Part shown: in pieces, positions 23,998 through 33,100 of the stretch
How the letters are laid out: each line of letters opens with the position of its first letter
How positions within the stretch are numbered: the first letter of the stretch is position 1
Assembly (NCBI GenBank): GCA_040382935.1
Contig: JBEIEP010000007.1
Span: forward strand, 18,868 to 82,867
Direction: 5' to 3'
Length of the DNA: 64,000 nt
Origin: JALQUL01 sp040382935
GTDB lineage: Bacteria; Pseudomonadota; Gammaproteobacteria; Burkholderiales; Burkholderiaceae_C
The notes under the pieces: generated by a model
Seen by the model: the letters and a program-made list of their open reading frames with translations, nothing else
The model's database searches: none
Told to the model about the DNA's origin: nothing
Program-made: the position numbers and the translations under genes

Positions 23998-24893
23998 ATA
24001 CCTTCTCAGTTCCCCAAGTCATCGGTGACGGCGGACTGCCTACCCAGCCCCTGCTTGCGCGCGGGCAGGTCTGGCACCGGCGCATGGCGCCCGTGGGCCA
24101 CGTGTTTAGTTACGCCAGCTATTTCGTGATGCTGCCTATGCGAACGCTGGGCCAGGGGTGTGATGGGCTGCGCCGCAACCGGCGCGGTTTGCTGAGTTTT
24201 TACGACCGTGACCACGGCGATGCCAGCGAGAACGCCGTAGCCTGGTTGGACCAACTTCTGATCGACCAAGGGATCACCGACGCATCTGGCCCGCTGTGGT
24301 TGCTCACCTACCCCAGGGTATTGGGTTATGCCTTCAAACCCGTGAGTATCTGGTACGCCTACCGCGCTGACCACACACTGGCCGCCGTTGTCGCCGAAGT
24401 CAACAACACCTTTGGGGAGCGCCATTGCTATGTGTTGGTCGAGCCCAGCTTGCAAGGCCCTGGCAGCGCCACGGCCATCAAAGTGTTTCATGTTTCGCCA
24501 TTTTGCAGTGTGGCGGGGGAGTACAGGTTTCAATTCACATTGAGTCCTGTGGCCGATACGCCCCTGTTACCACTGCATTCACCAGACAACAGCGTTACGC
24601 CACAGCCGTCCGCAGGCCGTCGAATCACGGTTCTGGTGGATTTGTACCAGGCAGGCCACAACCTCAACGCCGTCACGCCAACCACCGACGCCTTGCAGTG
24701 CCTGCTACGAACCGGCATCGCTGCCACCTTGTCGCCTTTGACTGCCCGCGCTGCGCGTCGCGCATTCTGGGGCGTGCCATTGATGACGCTGATGGTGGTG
24801 GTGCGCATCCATTGGCAGGCGCTTCGCCTTTACGCCAAGCGCGTGCCCTTTTTCTCCAAACCTGTGCCTCCTTCTCAACCCGTTACAAGATGA
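23994..24893 (+). CDS. DUF1365 family protein
   Basis: This 299-residue protein has the DUF1365 pattern: VWHRRMAPVGHVFSYASYFVMLP near residues 30-50, then LTYPRVLGYAFKPVSIWYAY and VHFxVSPFC-like KVFHVSPFCSVAGEYRF. The conserved start region lies upstream of the first ATG, so the TTG at 23994, overlapping the previous stop, is the most likely start. DUF1365 genes almost always lie between a flavin oxidoreductase and a Cfa-like methyltransferase, as here. They are thought to help in fatty-acid modification, but the reaction is unknown. Confidence 0.85.
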   Translation: MNTFSVPQVIGDGGLPTQPLLARGQVWHRRMAPVGHVFSYASYFVMLPMRTLGQGCDGLRRNRRGLLSFYDRDHGDASENAVAWLDQLLIDQGITDASGPLWLLTYPRVLGYAFKPVSIWYAYRADHTLAAVVAEVNNTFGERHCYVLVEPSLQGPGSATAIKVFHVSPFCSVAGEYRFQFTLSPVADTPLLPLHSPDNSVTPQPSAGRRITVLVDLYQAGHNLNAVTPTTDALQCLLRTGIAATLSPLTARAARRAFWGVPLMTLMVVVRIHWQALRLYAKRVPFFSKPVPPSQPVTR

Positions 24894-26137
24894 ATACCAT
24901 CTCCAACATCCATCCCGGTTTACCCACACCCAGCAGATTACCGCGATCGGCCAAGGCCGTCATTCGGCTACTGGTGCGTATGCCTGTGGGCCGTCTCGAC
25001 TTGGAATTGCCCAATGGTGCCCGCCACCAGCTAGGGGGACTTCATCCCGGCGCGCAGGATCTGCACGCCGCTATCGTGGTCAAGGATTGGGTGGTTTTCC
25101 AACTCGCGCTCAAATCGGGCGACATCGGGTTTGCGCAAAGCTACATCGACGGGCAATGGCAAACCCCAGATTTGGCCGCATTGCTACGCCTGATGCTGGC
25201 CAACCGCGACCACCTCGAAAAAGTCGTCTATGGCACCTGGTGGGGGGCCGCCTGGTACCGTATTCGCCATTGGATGAACCGCAACTCCAAAGTGGGAAGT
25301 GAGAGAAACATCCATGCCCACTACGACCTGGGAAACGACTTTTACCGCCTGTGGTTAGACCCCGGGATGAGCTACTCCAGCGCGTGGTTCAAAGGCAATT
25401 TAAAGGGTGACCTGTTGGCCGCCCAAAATGCCAAGATGGCGCTGGCTTTGGCGCAAGCGGAGGTGGGGCCAGGCACCCGCCTGTTGGAGGTGGGCTGCGG
25501 CTGGGGTGGATTGGCTGAAATGGCCGCAGGATCCTTGGGTGCGCAGGTCAAGGGCATTACTTTGTCAAAAGCCCAGCTGCAATGGGCACAAGAGCGCATC
25601 GCAAGGGTTGGGTTATCAGACCGTGTTGAATTAAGTTACCAAGACTACCGCGACCTTCCCAACGCGCACGCGGCGCAACCCTTTGATGCGATTGTTTCGA
25701 TTGAGATGTTTGAGGCGGTGGGTCAGGCCTATTGGGAAAGCTACTTTTCCATGGTCAAGCAATGCCTTAAATCCTCAGGCAAGGCCTGTATTCAGACCAT
25801 CACCATACGAGACGACCTGTTTGAGCGTTACCGGCAGTCCACCGACTTTATTCAGCAGTACATCTTTCCAGGCGGCTTGCTCCCAAGCGCAAAGGAGTTT
25901 GGGCAGGCGGTGAACCGGGCCGGTCTCAAAGTGGTCCACCGTATGGCGATGGGCCAAGATTACGCCGAGACCCTAAGGCGCTGGCGAGAGAGCTTTATGA
26001 GCCAGGCCGAACCCGTCGCACAGCAAGGCTTTGATCAAAAGTTTGTGCGCACCTGGGAGTTTTACCTCGCCTACTGCGAAGCGGCATTTGACGATGGCGC
26101 AACCAACGTTTACCAATTCACCTTAAGCCATGCGTAA
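24890..26137 (+). CDS. Cyclopropane-fatty-acyl-phospholipid synthase-family methyltransferase
   Basis: This 415-residue enzyme starts at ATG 24890, overlapping the DUF1365 stop by four bases. It has the Cfa signature AHYDLGNDFYRLWLD near residue 143 and the SAM-binding LEVGCGWGGLAEMA near 199. QQYIFPGGLLPS and the C-terminal YEAxF-like YCEAAFDDGA segment also fit. It transfers a methyl group from SAM to a double bond of a membrane phospholipid acyl chain. Genomic context fits the Cfa-like methyltransferases of stress-linked lipid operons more than housekeeping Cfa. Rhodobacter uses a Cfa-like enzyme to make furan fatty acids, which is a possible parallel. Confidence 0.9.
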   Translation: MNTISNIHPGLPTPSRLPRSAKAVIRLLVRMPVGRLDLELPNGARHQLGGLHPGAQDLHAAIVVKDWVVFQLALKSGDIGFAQSYIDGQWQTPDLAALLRLMLANRDHLEKVVYGTWWGAAWYRIRHWMNRNSKVGSERNIHAHYDLGNDFYRLWLDPGMSYSSAWFKGNLKGDLLAAQNAKMALALAQAEVGPGTRLLEVGCGWGGLAEMAAGSLGAQVKGITLSKAQLQWAQERIARVGLSDRVELSYQDYRDLPNAHAAQPFDAIVSIEMFEAVGQAYWESYFSMVKQCLKSSGKACIQTITIRDDLFERYRQSTDFIQQYIFPGGLLPSAKEFGQAVNRAGLKVVHRMAMGQDYAETLRRWRESFMSQAEPVAQQGFDQKFVRTWEFYLAYCEAAFDDGATNVYQFTLSHA

Positions 26138-26807
26138 CCTTCCACAAGCTGCACCCAGCGCGGTTGATACCGCCGTTTGTACCAACAGTGCTACGGTCGG
26201 GTTCCCCAGACGCACGGCGCTGAAATTCGTGACCCTGGGTGGCCTTTGGGCGTCAACATGGATGGCAGGCACAGTGGCCTTGCCTACCCAAGTGCAGGCT
26301 CAAGCAGTCAGACCGCTCGCACCGCTCAACGAAGTGACGACCGCATTGTCCGACGCCCAAGCGCTTGCCAGCGCCCCTGTGCGATTCTTTGGGCTGTTGA
26401 TTTACGACCTTACCCTGTGGGCAGGCAAGGGATTTGATTTGTTGCGCTACGACCAACAGGCTTTTGCCCTGACGCTGACCTATGCCAGGGCGCTGGGCGG
26501 CAAGGACATCGCAGAACGCTCATTGACCGAAATGCGTCGGGTGGGCAGGTTTGACAAAAACCAAGAAACGCAGTGGTTGAACCTCATGCGCACGGCATTT
26601 CCTGATGTGGTGGAAAAAGACCGCATCACCGGCAGTCACGATGGCAAAGGCGGGGTTCAGTTTTGGCACAACGGACGCGCTACGGCCAAGACCAATGACC
26701 CCATGTTCGCACGCTTGTTTTTTGGTATTTGGCTGGCACCACAAACCTCTGTTCCGACGCTGCGCGATACCTTGATCGCAGCGACTGCAAAAAACAAAAA
26801 TGACTGA
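26130..26807 (+). CDS. Chalcone-isomerase-like secreted protein
   Basis: This 225-residue protein begins at an ATG overlapping the end of the Cfa-like gene by eight bases. An Arg-Arg pair with a hydrophobic stretch (FPRRTALKFVTLGGLWAST, residues 25-43) resembles a Tat-type signal ending near QAQA at residue 58. The rest carries the bacterial chalcone-isomerase-like pattern: VRFFGLLIYDLTLWAGKGF, a KDIAERSLTEMRR helix and MFARLFFGIWLAPQTSVPTLRDTLI. The plant catalytic residues are not evident, and these bacterial proteins probably bind a lipid. It is coupled with the following MFS gene. Confidence 0.8.
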   Translation: MRNLPQAAPSAVDTAVCTNSATVGFPRRTALKFVTLGGLWASTWMAGTVALPTQVQAQAVRPLAPLNEVTTALSDAQALASAPVRFFGLLIYDLTLWAGKGFDLLRYDQQAFALTLTYARALGGKDIAERSLTEMRRVGRFDKNQETQWLNLMRTAFPDVVEKDRITGSHDGKGGVQFWHNGRATAKTNDPMFARLFFGIWLAPQTSVPTLRDTLIAATAKNKND

Positions 26808-28140
26808 TTCCAGCCCCATTTTGGCAACTAAAACTACCCCTGCCATGGGCGTTGCCTACGGCGCATTGGGCCTGCCCTTGGCTTTTGTCTCTTTGCCTCT
26901 GTATGTTGCGCTTCCGCATCATTACGCTAGCAATTTCGGTCTTTCACTGGGGTTGTTGGGCCTTGTTCTTTTGTTGACCCGATTGCTTGATGCCTTTATC
27001 GACCCATTTATTGGCCAATCCCTAGACCGTCAGTTCGCCCGCGGTACGTCACGCGTTTGGGCGGGGATGGGGTGGGCTGCAATGGGCATGGCGACGGGGC
27101 TGACCGCTCTGTGGTGGCCGCCCATCGGGTGGGTCGGCGCAGCCAACGGCTTGGTGGTTTGGCTGGTTGCGGCATTGATGCTGACCTATCTATGTTTTAG
27201 TTGGACCAGTATCGCCCATCAGGCCTGGGGCGCGCGCTGGGGTGGCACCGCCGTTCAGCGCGCCGGGTGGGTGGCCTGGCGAGAAGGGGCGGGCTTGTTG
27301 GGGGTCATTTTGGCCAGCGTAACCCCTGCCGTTATTGGTTTGACCGGTGCGCATGGCCTCATGGTGGTGACCCTTGTGCTGGGCTGGGTAGGTTTGTCGC
27401 TTACCCGCAAACTGCCCACCACCAAGGCTGACCCACAAACCGCATTGGGCGGCGCCATAGATGCGCCTGTCTCGACGACAAAGCCTGCGGCCACCTCCGT
27501 CTGGTTGCCCTGGCAAACCCCAGGTTTTGCGCGCTTGTTTTTGATTTTTTCATTGAATGGAATCGCCAGCGCGGTGCCCGCCACGCTCTTGCTGTTTTTT
27601 GTAGCCGATGTTTTAAAAACGCCCGCGTGGCAACCGGTGTTTTTGGCCAGCTACTTTGTCGCAGCCGCCCTTTGTGTCCCCTTGTGGGTGGCCTGTGTGC
27701 GCTACGTGGGCCTGCGCCGCACCTGGTTACTGGGCATGGCGCTTAGCATTGCCAGCTTTTGCGCAACGCCCTTGCTAGGGGCCTCTGACCACTGGGCCTT
27801 TTTGGCGGTGTGTTTGGCCAGTGGCTGCGCCTTGGGTGCTGATCTGGTCGTGCCCGGTGCCATGCTGGCCGGGTTAACGGCCAAGGCACAGGGCGCCGAA
27901 CGCGCCGAAAGCCGGTTCTTTGCGTGGTGGGCCTTGGCCGGAAAACTCAATTTGGCACTCGCCGCCGGTATCAGCCTGCCCGCGTTGGCTTACTTTGGCT
28001 ACCAAGCGGGTACGACCGACAGCACCGCTTTATTGGCGCTGTCTTTGGCGTACGGACTGGTGCCTTGCGCGCTCAAGGTATTGGCCTTTGGCGCGCTGTT
28101 TGGACTGAAAGAGCCTGTCCCGCAGAGTGCCACCGCTTAA
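26800..28140 (+). CDS. MFS transporter (GPH/MelB-like)
   Basis: This 446-residue protein has about twelve transmembrane helices. The loop signature LDAFIDPFIGQSLDRQFARGTSR after the second helix is typical of the glycoside-pentoside-hexuronide branch of the major facilitator superfamily. The start overlaps the preceding gene by eight bases. Homologues occur in Cfa/DUF1365 lipid operons. There it may move a lipid or lipid precursor, since a sugar substrate makes little sense in this context. The substrate cannot be inferred from the sequence. Confidence 0.85.
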   Translation: MTDSSPILATKTTPAMGVAYGALGLPLAFVSLPLYVALPHHYASNFGLSLGLLGLVLLLTRLLDAFIDPFIGQSLDRQFARGTSRVWAGMGWAAMGMATGLTALWWPPIGWVGAANGLVVWLVAALMLTYLCFSWTSIAHQAWGARWGGTAVQRAGWVAWREGAGLLGVILASVTPAVIGLTGAHGLMVVTLVLGWVGLSLTRKLPTTKADPQTALGGAIDAPVSTTKPAATSVWLPWQTPGFARLFLIFSLNGIASAVPATLLLFFVADVLKTPAWQPVFLASYFVAAALCVPLWVACVRYVGLRRTWLLGMALSIASFCATPLLGASDHWAFLAVCLASGCALGADLVVPGAMLAGLTAKAQGAERAESRFFAWWALAGKLNLALAAGISLPALAYFGYQAGTTDSTALLALSLAYGLVPCALKVLAFGALFGLKEPVPQSATA

Positions 28141-28180
28141 CCAATCAGGTCAACTGCCCTTTAACCTTCCTCCTCAACCC

Positions 28181-28810
28181 ATGAACACCATGTCGCCTTT
28201 TCATCGACGCAACCCGTCCCCATCGAACACCACCTTTCAAACCATCAAGGCTTGGCTGCATTGGCTACGACACGCGCTGCGCAAAGCCAAGCGTTGGGTC
28301 GGCCTACTGGCCCTAGCGCCCCTGTTAATCGCCTGCGCTGGCCCGCAGGTCAGTGACTATGCCAATGAAAAGCCCGCCTTGGACTTGGCGCAGTACTTCA
28401 ATGGAACGGTCACAGGACACGGCATTTTCACCGACAGGGCCGGCCATATCGTGCGCCGTTTTGTGGTCAAAATGAACTGCACGTGGGAGGGCAACCAAGG
28501 TGTGTTGGACGAGGACTTTACCTATAGCGATGGCAGCAAAGAGCGCCGGGTGTGGCGTTTGACCCGGCAGGCCGACGGCTCCTACGTTGGCAAAGCAGAC
28601 GATGTGGTGGGGCAGGCCGTTGGCCAGGTTGCAGGCAACGCACTGCGCTGGAGTTACACCTTGGCACTGCCTGTTGACGGACGGGTCTGGCACGTCGATT
28701 TTGACGACTGGATGGTGTTGATGGACGAGAAAACCATGCTCAACAAAGCCACCATGAGCAAATGGGGGATTCGCTTGGGCGAGGTCACGCTTTCATTTAC
28801 CAAAGGCTGA
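28181..28810 (+). CDS. DUF3833 family lipoprotein
   Basis: The start is most likely ATG 28181, or 28190, giving about 209 residues. The N-terminus is basic, followed by a hydrophobic stretch and a lipobox (LLALAPLLIACAG), so the mature protein should be lipid-anchored in the envelope. The DUF3833 pattern is clear: LDLAQYFNGTVTGHGIFTDRAGHIVRRFVV, then LDEDFTYSDGSKERRVWRL and a GNALRWSYTLALPVDGRVWHVDFDDWM strand. DUF3833 proteins occur in the same lipid operons and have a lipocalin-like beta-barrel shape, suggesting transfer or capture of a lipid. Confidence 0.85.
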   Translation: MNTMSPFHRRNPSPSNTTFQTIKAWLHWLRHALRKAKRWVGLLALAPLLIACAGPQVSDYANEKPALDLAQYFNGTVTGHGIFTDRAGHIVRRFVVKMNCTWEGNQGVLDEDFTYSDGSKERRVWRLTRQADGSYVGKADDVVGQAVGQVAGNALRWSYTLALPVDGRVWHVDFDDWMVLMDEKTMLNKATMSKWGIRLGEVTLSFTKG

Positions 28811-28811
28811 T

Positions 28812-29582
28812 ATGGCACTCAATCCTCCTATCGTGGACTGGTCTGGAAAAATCGTTTGGGTGATAGGTGCTTCTAGCGGCATTGGCCGCGCTACCGCACA
28901 TGCATTGCACAGGGCGGGGGCTACTGTGGTTGTTTCGGCGCGCAATGAAGGGGCCTTACAGGCCTTTGTCAGCGAGCACAAAAGAAGCCAGGCCGTGGCG
29001 CTAGACATTACTGATGCACCGGCGGTGCAAGCCGCCGCAAAAATGGTGGTCGCCATCTACAGTCGCTTAGACATGGTTTTGGTTTGTGTGGGTCACTACG
29101 CACCCCAATCGGCCCAAAACTTTGACCTGCCAGAAATGCTGCGCCACCCCGCCATCAATTACGATGCCACACTGCATTGCCTGGCTGCCACGTTGCCGCA
29201 ACTGCTGCGCCAGGGCAGCGGGCATATTAGCCTGATCTCCAGCGTGGCGGGGTTCCGCGGGCTGCCCAAGGCACTGGCCTATGGGCCGACCAAAGCGGCG
29301 CTTATCAATCTGGCCGAGGTCTTGTACCTTGACCTCAAAGGCAGTGGCGTTGCGGTGTCACTTATCAATCCGGGCTTTGTCGCCACGCCTCTTACCGCGC
29401 AAAACAACTTTGCGATGCCCGCGCTATTGACTCCGGATCAAGCCGCGGAACACATTCTTGCGGGATGGGCCAAGGGCCGGTTTGAGATTCATTTTCCTAA
29501 ACGGTTTACGCTTTGGCTGAAATTGCTTAGAGTGTTGCCGACTTCGCTCTATTTCTCGTTGATCCGTCGCGTTGCCGTATAA
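28812..29582 (+). CDS. Short-chain dehydrogenase/reductase of the lipid operon
   Basis: This 256-residue protein starts one base after the DUF3833 stop. It has the NAD(P)-binding GASSGIGRATAHAL (about residues 17-30), catalytic Ser in LISSVAG and Tyr/Lys in AYGPTKAALINLAEV. Its C-terminal FEIHFPKRFTLWLKLLRVLP has a membrane-interacting look. The SDR family reduces or oxidises hydroxy/keto groups; in this operon the substrate is likely a fatty-acyl or lipid derivative. It is followed 44 bp later by the NTF2-like gene. Confidence 0.88.
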   Translation: MALNPPIVDWSGKIVWVIGASSGIGRATAHALHRAGATVVVSARNEGALQAFVSEHKRSQAVALDITDAPAVQAAAKMVVAIYSRLDMVLVCVGHYAPQSAQNFDLPEMLRHPAINYDATLHCLAATLPQLLRQGSGHISLISSVAGFRGLPKALAYGPTKAALINLAEVLYLDLKGSGVAVSLINPGFVATPLTAQNNFAMPALLTPDQAAEHILAGWAKGRFEIHFPKRFTLWLKLLRVLPTSLYFSLIRRVAV

Positions 29583-29626
29583 GGAACACCACCAAATTTC
29601 GTTCAACCCTCACTTAGCCGCCGCCC

Positions 29627-30061
29627 ATGATCCCTTTACCCAAAGACCCCCGCACCGCCGCCGTGGTGGTCTACTACCAAGCACTGACGCCTGCTTCGTT
29701 AGACCAGCTCGCCCACGTCTACGCCAACGACGCGGCGTTTAAAGACCCGTTTAACCAAGTCCAAGGGCTGGCAGCGATACGCCATATTTTCCAGAAGATG
29801 TTCGACAAGCTGGACAGCCCGCGCTTTACCGTGCTGAACACCTTGACCGATGGTGACCAGGCGATGCTGGTGTGGGACTTCACCTTTTCAAAGAAAGGCT
29901 TGCCCTCACCCATGTGCATCCACGGTAGCAGCCATTTGCGGTTTGACACAACAGGCAAAGTGGTGTGGCACCGCGACTATTGGGACGCCGCCGAGGAGCT
30001 GTACAGCAAGCTGCCCGTTATTGGTGCGTTAATGCGCTGGTTGCAGCGACAACTGGCCTAA
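29627..30061 (+). CDS. NTF2-like (SnoaL-type) small protein
   Basis: This 144-residue protein has the cone-shaped NTF2/SnoaL fold pattern: an N-terminal helix (DPRTAAVVVYYQALTPASLDQLAHVYANDAAFKDPFN), a turn with IFQKMFDKL and a beta-sheet core ending HGSSHLRFDTTGKVVWHRDYWDAAEELY. Members act as small-molecule isomerases, hydrolases or binding proteins. It is the last gene of the lipid operon, and a NTF2-like gene is usual at this place in the related clusters. Its stop is followed directly by a decayed dioxygenase fragment. Confidence 0.85.
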   Translation: MIPLPKDPRTAAVVVYYQALTPASLDQLAHVYANDAAFKDPFNQVQGLAAIRHIFQKMFDKLDSPRFTVLNTLTDGDQAMLVWDFTFSKKGLPSPMCIHGSSHLRFDTTGKVVWHRDYWDAAEELYSKLPVIGALMRWLQRQLA

Positions 30062-30062
30062 G

Positions 30063-30246
30063 AAACTTCAATCCGTCAAACCTTGTAACGCGACAGCCCT
30101 ACCCAAGAATGAACTAGGCCGACTAGAAGACCTGCCCGCTGCGTATGCCCAAGAACTGAGGGACTTGAACCTAGGCCCTCTGTGGCCCAGCCATAGGCAC
30201 ACCCCCAATGCGGTGCGGCTGATTGTGGAGGGCGAGGGCAGCTATG
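30063..30246 (+). pseudogene. Deleted remnant of a cupin dioxygenase, probably gentisate 1,2-dioxygenase
   Basis: An open frame of about 60 codons has two recognisable blocks. The first reads ELGRLEDLPAAYAQELRDLN then LGPLWPS, the N-terminal type of gentisate 1,2-dioxygenases. The second reads HRHTPNAVRLIVEGEGSYG, the start of the metal-binding cupin strand in the same family. The join deletes the region between, and the rest of the barrel is missing, so it cannot be active. It has no ATG. It fills most of the 200 bp between the lipid operon and the COG2509 gene. Confidence 0.6.
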
Positions 30247-30262
30247 GTTTACCATTTACCCC

Positions 30263-31945
30263 ATGCTACGCCTGTCCGAACTCAAACTCCCCTTAGACCA
30301 TACCGACTCCGACCTTTTGACCCTGGTTTGCACCAACCTTGGCATACGCGCCGAGCAGGTGGCCCAAACGACGGTGTTCAAACGCAGTTTTGACGCGCGC
30401 AAAGCGCAGGTGATGGCGGTCTATATCGTTGACGTGGCACTGACGGATACCGCGTTTGAGGCCCATTTGCGTTTGGCGTTTGCCAGCCACCCGCATATCC
30501 AACCCGCGCCCAATATGGCCTACACCCCGCCGGTGCCTGCCCCTGCATTGGGCAACACCCGCCCGGTGGTGGTGGGCTTTGGCCCTTGTGGCATTTTTGC
30601 CGCCTTAATGCTGGCCAAAATGGGCCTTCAACCCATTGTGATTGAGCGCGGTACAGCGGTTAGGCAACGCACCCAAGACACCTGGGACTTGTGGCGCAAG
30701 GGGCAGTTCCACGCAGAATCCAATGTGCAGTTTGGTGAGGGTGGGGCGGGCACTTTTTCAGATGGCAAGCTCTATAGCCAAATCAAAGACCCCCGCTTTC
30801 TGGGCCGCACGGTCATGCATGAGTTGGTCAAAGCCGGTGCGCCTGCCGATATTTTGTTCGAGGCCCATCCCCACATTGGCACCTTTAAGTTGGTCAAGGT
30901 GGTGGAGCATTTGCGCGCACAAATCATTGCTCTGGGCGGTGAGATTCGATTCCAGCAACGCGTGGTAGACCTGCATTTAGAGCCCGATCCATCACAGGCA
31001 AAGCGCCAGCGCCTGGCCGGTTTAACCATTCTGGATGGGTTAACGGGGCAAACCTACGAATTGGCCGCCCACCAGGCCGTGCTGGCCCTAGGCCACAGTG
31101 CCCGCGACACCTTTGAGATGCTGCATGAGCGCGGCGTTTTTATGCAGGCCAAACCATTCTCCATCGGCTTTCGAATCGAGCACCCGCAAGGCCTGATAGA
31201 CCGTGCCCGCTGGGGCCGCCACGCGGGCCACAAAGCCTTGGGCGCAGCCGAGTACCGGCTGGTGCACCACGCCAGCAACGGGCGCTCGGTGTACAGTTTT
31301 TGTATGTGCCCCGGCGGCACCGTGGTGGCGGCCACCTCAGAGCCAGAGCGCGTGGTCACCAACGGCATGAGCCAGTACTCGCGCAACGAGCGCAACGCCA
31401 ACGCGGGCATTGTGGTGGGCATCACCCCCGACGATTACCCCGGCCCGCGTTTGCCCAATGGGCAAACCCACCCGTTGGCCGGTATCACCTTGCAACGGGC
31501 TTTGGAATCCCAGGCCTACGTGCTGGGGGGCAGCAGTTACCACGCCCCCGGTCAGCGCGTGGGGGATTTTTTGGCCAACCAAGCCAGCACCGCGCTGGGC
31601 ACGGTGGTGCCCTCTTACAAGCCCGGGGTTCAGCTTACCAATCTGGCCACTGCCCTGCCGGGTTATGCCATTGCAGCCATCCGCGAGGCACTGCCTGCCT
31701 TTGGCAAAAAAATCAAAGACTTTGATTTACCCGACGCCCTGCTTACGGGCGTTGAAACGCGGACTTCGTCACCGCTCAACATCACCCGTGGCGAGGATTT
31801 TCAGAGCCTCAACACCACCGGGCTGTACCCCGGTGGCGAGGGCGCGGGTTATGCCGGGGGTATTTTGTCGGCCGCGGTAGACGGCATCAAATTGGCAGAG
31901 GCATTGGCCGTTGGTGTGGTCTTACCTTTGGCCCATAGGCCTTGA
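30263..31945 (+). CDS. NAD(P)/FAD-dependent dehydrogenase (COG2509 type)
   Basis: This 560-residue flavoprotein has a Rossmann VVVGFGPCGIFAALMLAKMG near residues 93-112 after an alpha/beta N-terminal domain. Further signatures are GGAGTFSDGKLYSQIKDPR and a C-terminal TTGLYPGGEGAGYAGGILSAAVDG FAD block. These are the marks of the widespread but uncharacterised COG2509 family. The oxidation substrate is unknown. The ATG has no good ribosome binding site because the upstream DNA is the dioxygenase remnant. Its 3' end overlaps the convergent AlkZ-like gene by 24 bp. Confidence 0.88.
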   Translation: MLRLSELKLPLDHTDSDLLTLVCTNLGIRAEQVAQTTVFKRSFDARKAQVMAVYIVDVALTDTAFEAHLRLAFASHPHIQPAPNMAYTPPVPAPALGNTRPVVVGFGPCGIFAALMLAKMGLQPIVIERGTAVRQRTQDTWDLWRKGQFHAESNVQFGEGGAGTFSDGKLYSQIKDPRFLGRTVMHELVKAGAPADILFEAHPHIGTFKLVKVVEHLRAQIIALGGEIRFQQRVVDLHLEPDPSQAKRQRLAGLTILDGLTGQTYELAAHQAVLALGHSARDTFEMLHERGVFMQAKPFSIGFRIEHPQGLIDRARWGRHAGHKALGAAEYRLVHHASNGRSVYSFCMCPGGTVVAATSEPERVVTNGMSQYSRNERNANAGIVVGITPDDYPGPRLPNGQTHPLAGITLQRALESQAYVLGGSSYHAPGQRVGDFLANQASTALGTVVPSYKPGVQLTNLATALPGYAIAAIREALPAFGKKIKDFDLPDALLTGVETRTSSPLNITRGEDFQSLNTTGLYPGGEGAGYAGGILSAAVDGIKLAEALAVGVVLPLAHRP

Positions 31946-33100
31946 ATTCGGCACAGGTACCGCGAGCCCAAGCCGCTCTCCATCAACCCTCAGAAACCCC
32001 CGCATAGCAGCCAACTCGTCTTGGAGTGCAACCGTATAGGCGGCGTCTCGGGGGGCAGTGCCTTTCACGTAGCCCAAGTCCACTTGTAACGCGCCGTCTT
32101 TGACGGCCAGATTTCCCCACCCAATCACCTCATCGCGCCACAGCAAGGGCATGGCGTAGTAGCCGCGCACACGCTTGGCGGGCGGGGTGTAGGCTTCAAA
32201 CTTGTACTCCCAGTTCCAGAACAGGGCAAAGCGTCGCCGATCCCACACCACGGGGTCAAAAGGGGCTAGCAGGCGTACGGTGTCGTCTTTTGCACCTGCC
32301 CCCTGCCAGCGTTGGGCCAGGGGGTTCTCATGGGCGGGCCACAGCCACTGGGTGCCGTCTAGTGTGGTGTGGGCCAAGCGCAATCGGGCACGTACCAGCG
32401 CCGCAGGCATATGGCTGTGCCATTGCGGCACACCGTTTTTGAGCAGACCCATCAATTGGCGCAAGGATGCCAGCGGCAGAGGCGCATAAAGCGCCACAAT
32501 GGCATCGACCAAGGCATCTAAGGTGGCATCCACCGTTTCGGGTGCATGGCTTGAGGAGGCATGCGGGCGGTGAGGGCTGGCATACACCCGCGTACCGTTG
32601 TCGCGCCTCGCCACACGCAGCAGGCCCCGGTAGTGCAAATCGTCCAGCATCTGGGTGCTCACCTTGGAGTTACCACCAAACCAGTTGGTGGTGCGGCCAT
32701 GCGCAAAATGCGCATCCACTTGGCGCGGGTGCACTGGGCCGTTGGCCGCCACAAACTCAACGATCTCATCGGCCATCGTTTGTTGCTGGCGCGTCCATCT
32801 TGCTTTGGCGGTGCGTGGGTGCAGCAGCGCTTGCAAGGCGGGTGTGACGAAGCCGTAGTTCACAAAAAAATCTTCTTCTACGTCCAGTGCGGCATAACGC
32901 CCCTCCAGGTCACCGGCCTGGTAAGCCTCCACCCGGTGGCGCAAGATTAAATCCTGTGCTCTTGCGGGTGCGCGTATGGGGTCGGCCTGCACAAAGGCCA
33001 GATGTGCCAATGCCTTGGGCAATGAGGTGGGCTTGAACAGGCTACGAGCGACGGCGTAGCGACGTAGTTGCGTCAACGATGGGTTGCACGGTGTGGGCAT
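31922..33100 (-). CDS. AlkZ/YcaQ-type winged-helix DNA glycosylase
   Basis: This 392-residue protein belongs to the HTH_42 superfamily. It carries the catalytic-motif pattern QxD (Gln38-Ala-Asp40 in AFVQADPIRAPARAQDLIL). AlkZ proteins in Streptomyces and YcaQ in E. coli unhook interstrand DNA crosslinks or other bulky alkyl-purine adducts, using tandem winged helices. The rest of the length and the FNPVVWDRRR-like LLAPFDPVVWDRRRFALFW agree. It is transcribed alone and leftward. No self-resistance partner or biosynthetic cluster lies nearby, so a general repair role is likely. Confidence 0.85.
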   Translation of the reverse strand: MPTPCNPSLTQLRRYAVARSLFKPTSLPKALAHLAFVQADPIRAPARAQDLILRHRVEAYQAGDLEGRYAALDVEEDFFVNYGFVTPALQALLHPRTAKARWTRQQQTMADEIVEFVAANGPVHPRQVDAHFAHGRTTNWFGGNSKVSTQMLDDLHYRGLLRVARRDNGTRVYASPHRPHASSSHAPETVDATLDALVDAIVALYAPLPLASLRQLMGLLKNGVPQWHSHMPAALVRARLRLAHTTLDGTQWLWPAHENPLAQRWQGAGAKDDTVRLLAPFDPVVWDRRRFALFWNWEYKFEAYTPPAKRVRGYYAMPLLWRDEVIGWGNLAVKDGALQVDLGYVKGTAPRDAAYTVALQDELAAMRGFLRVDGERLGLAVPVPNSRPMGQR

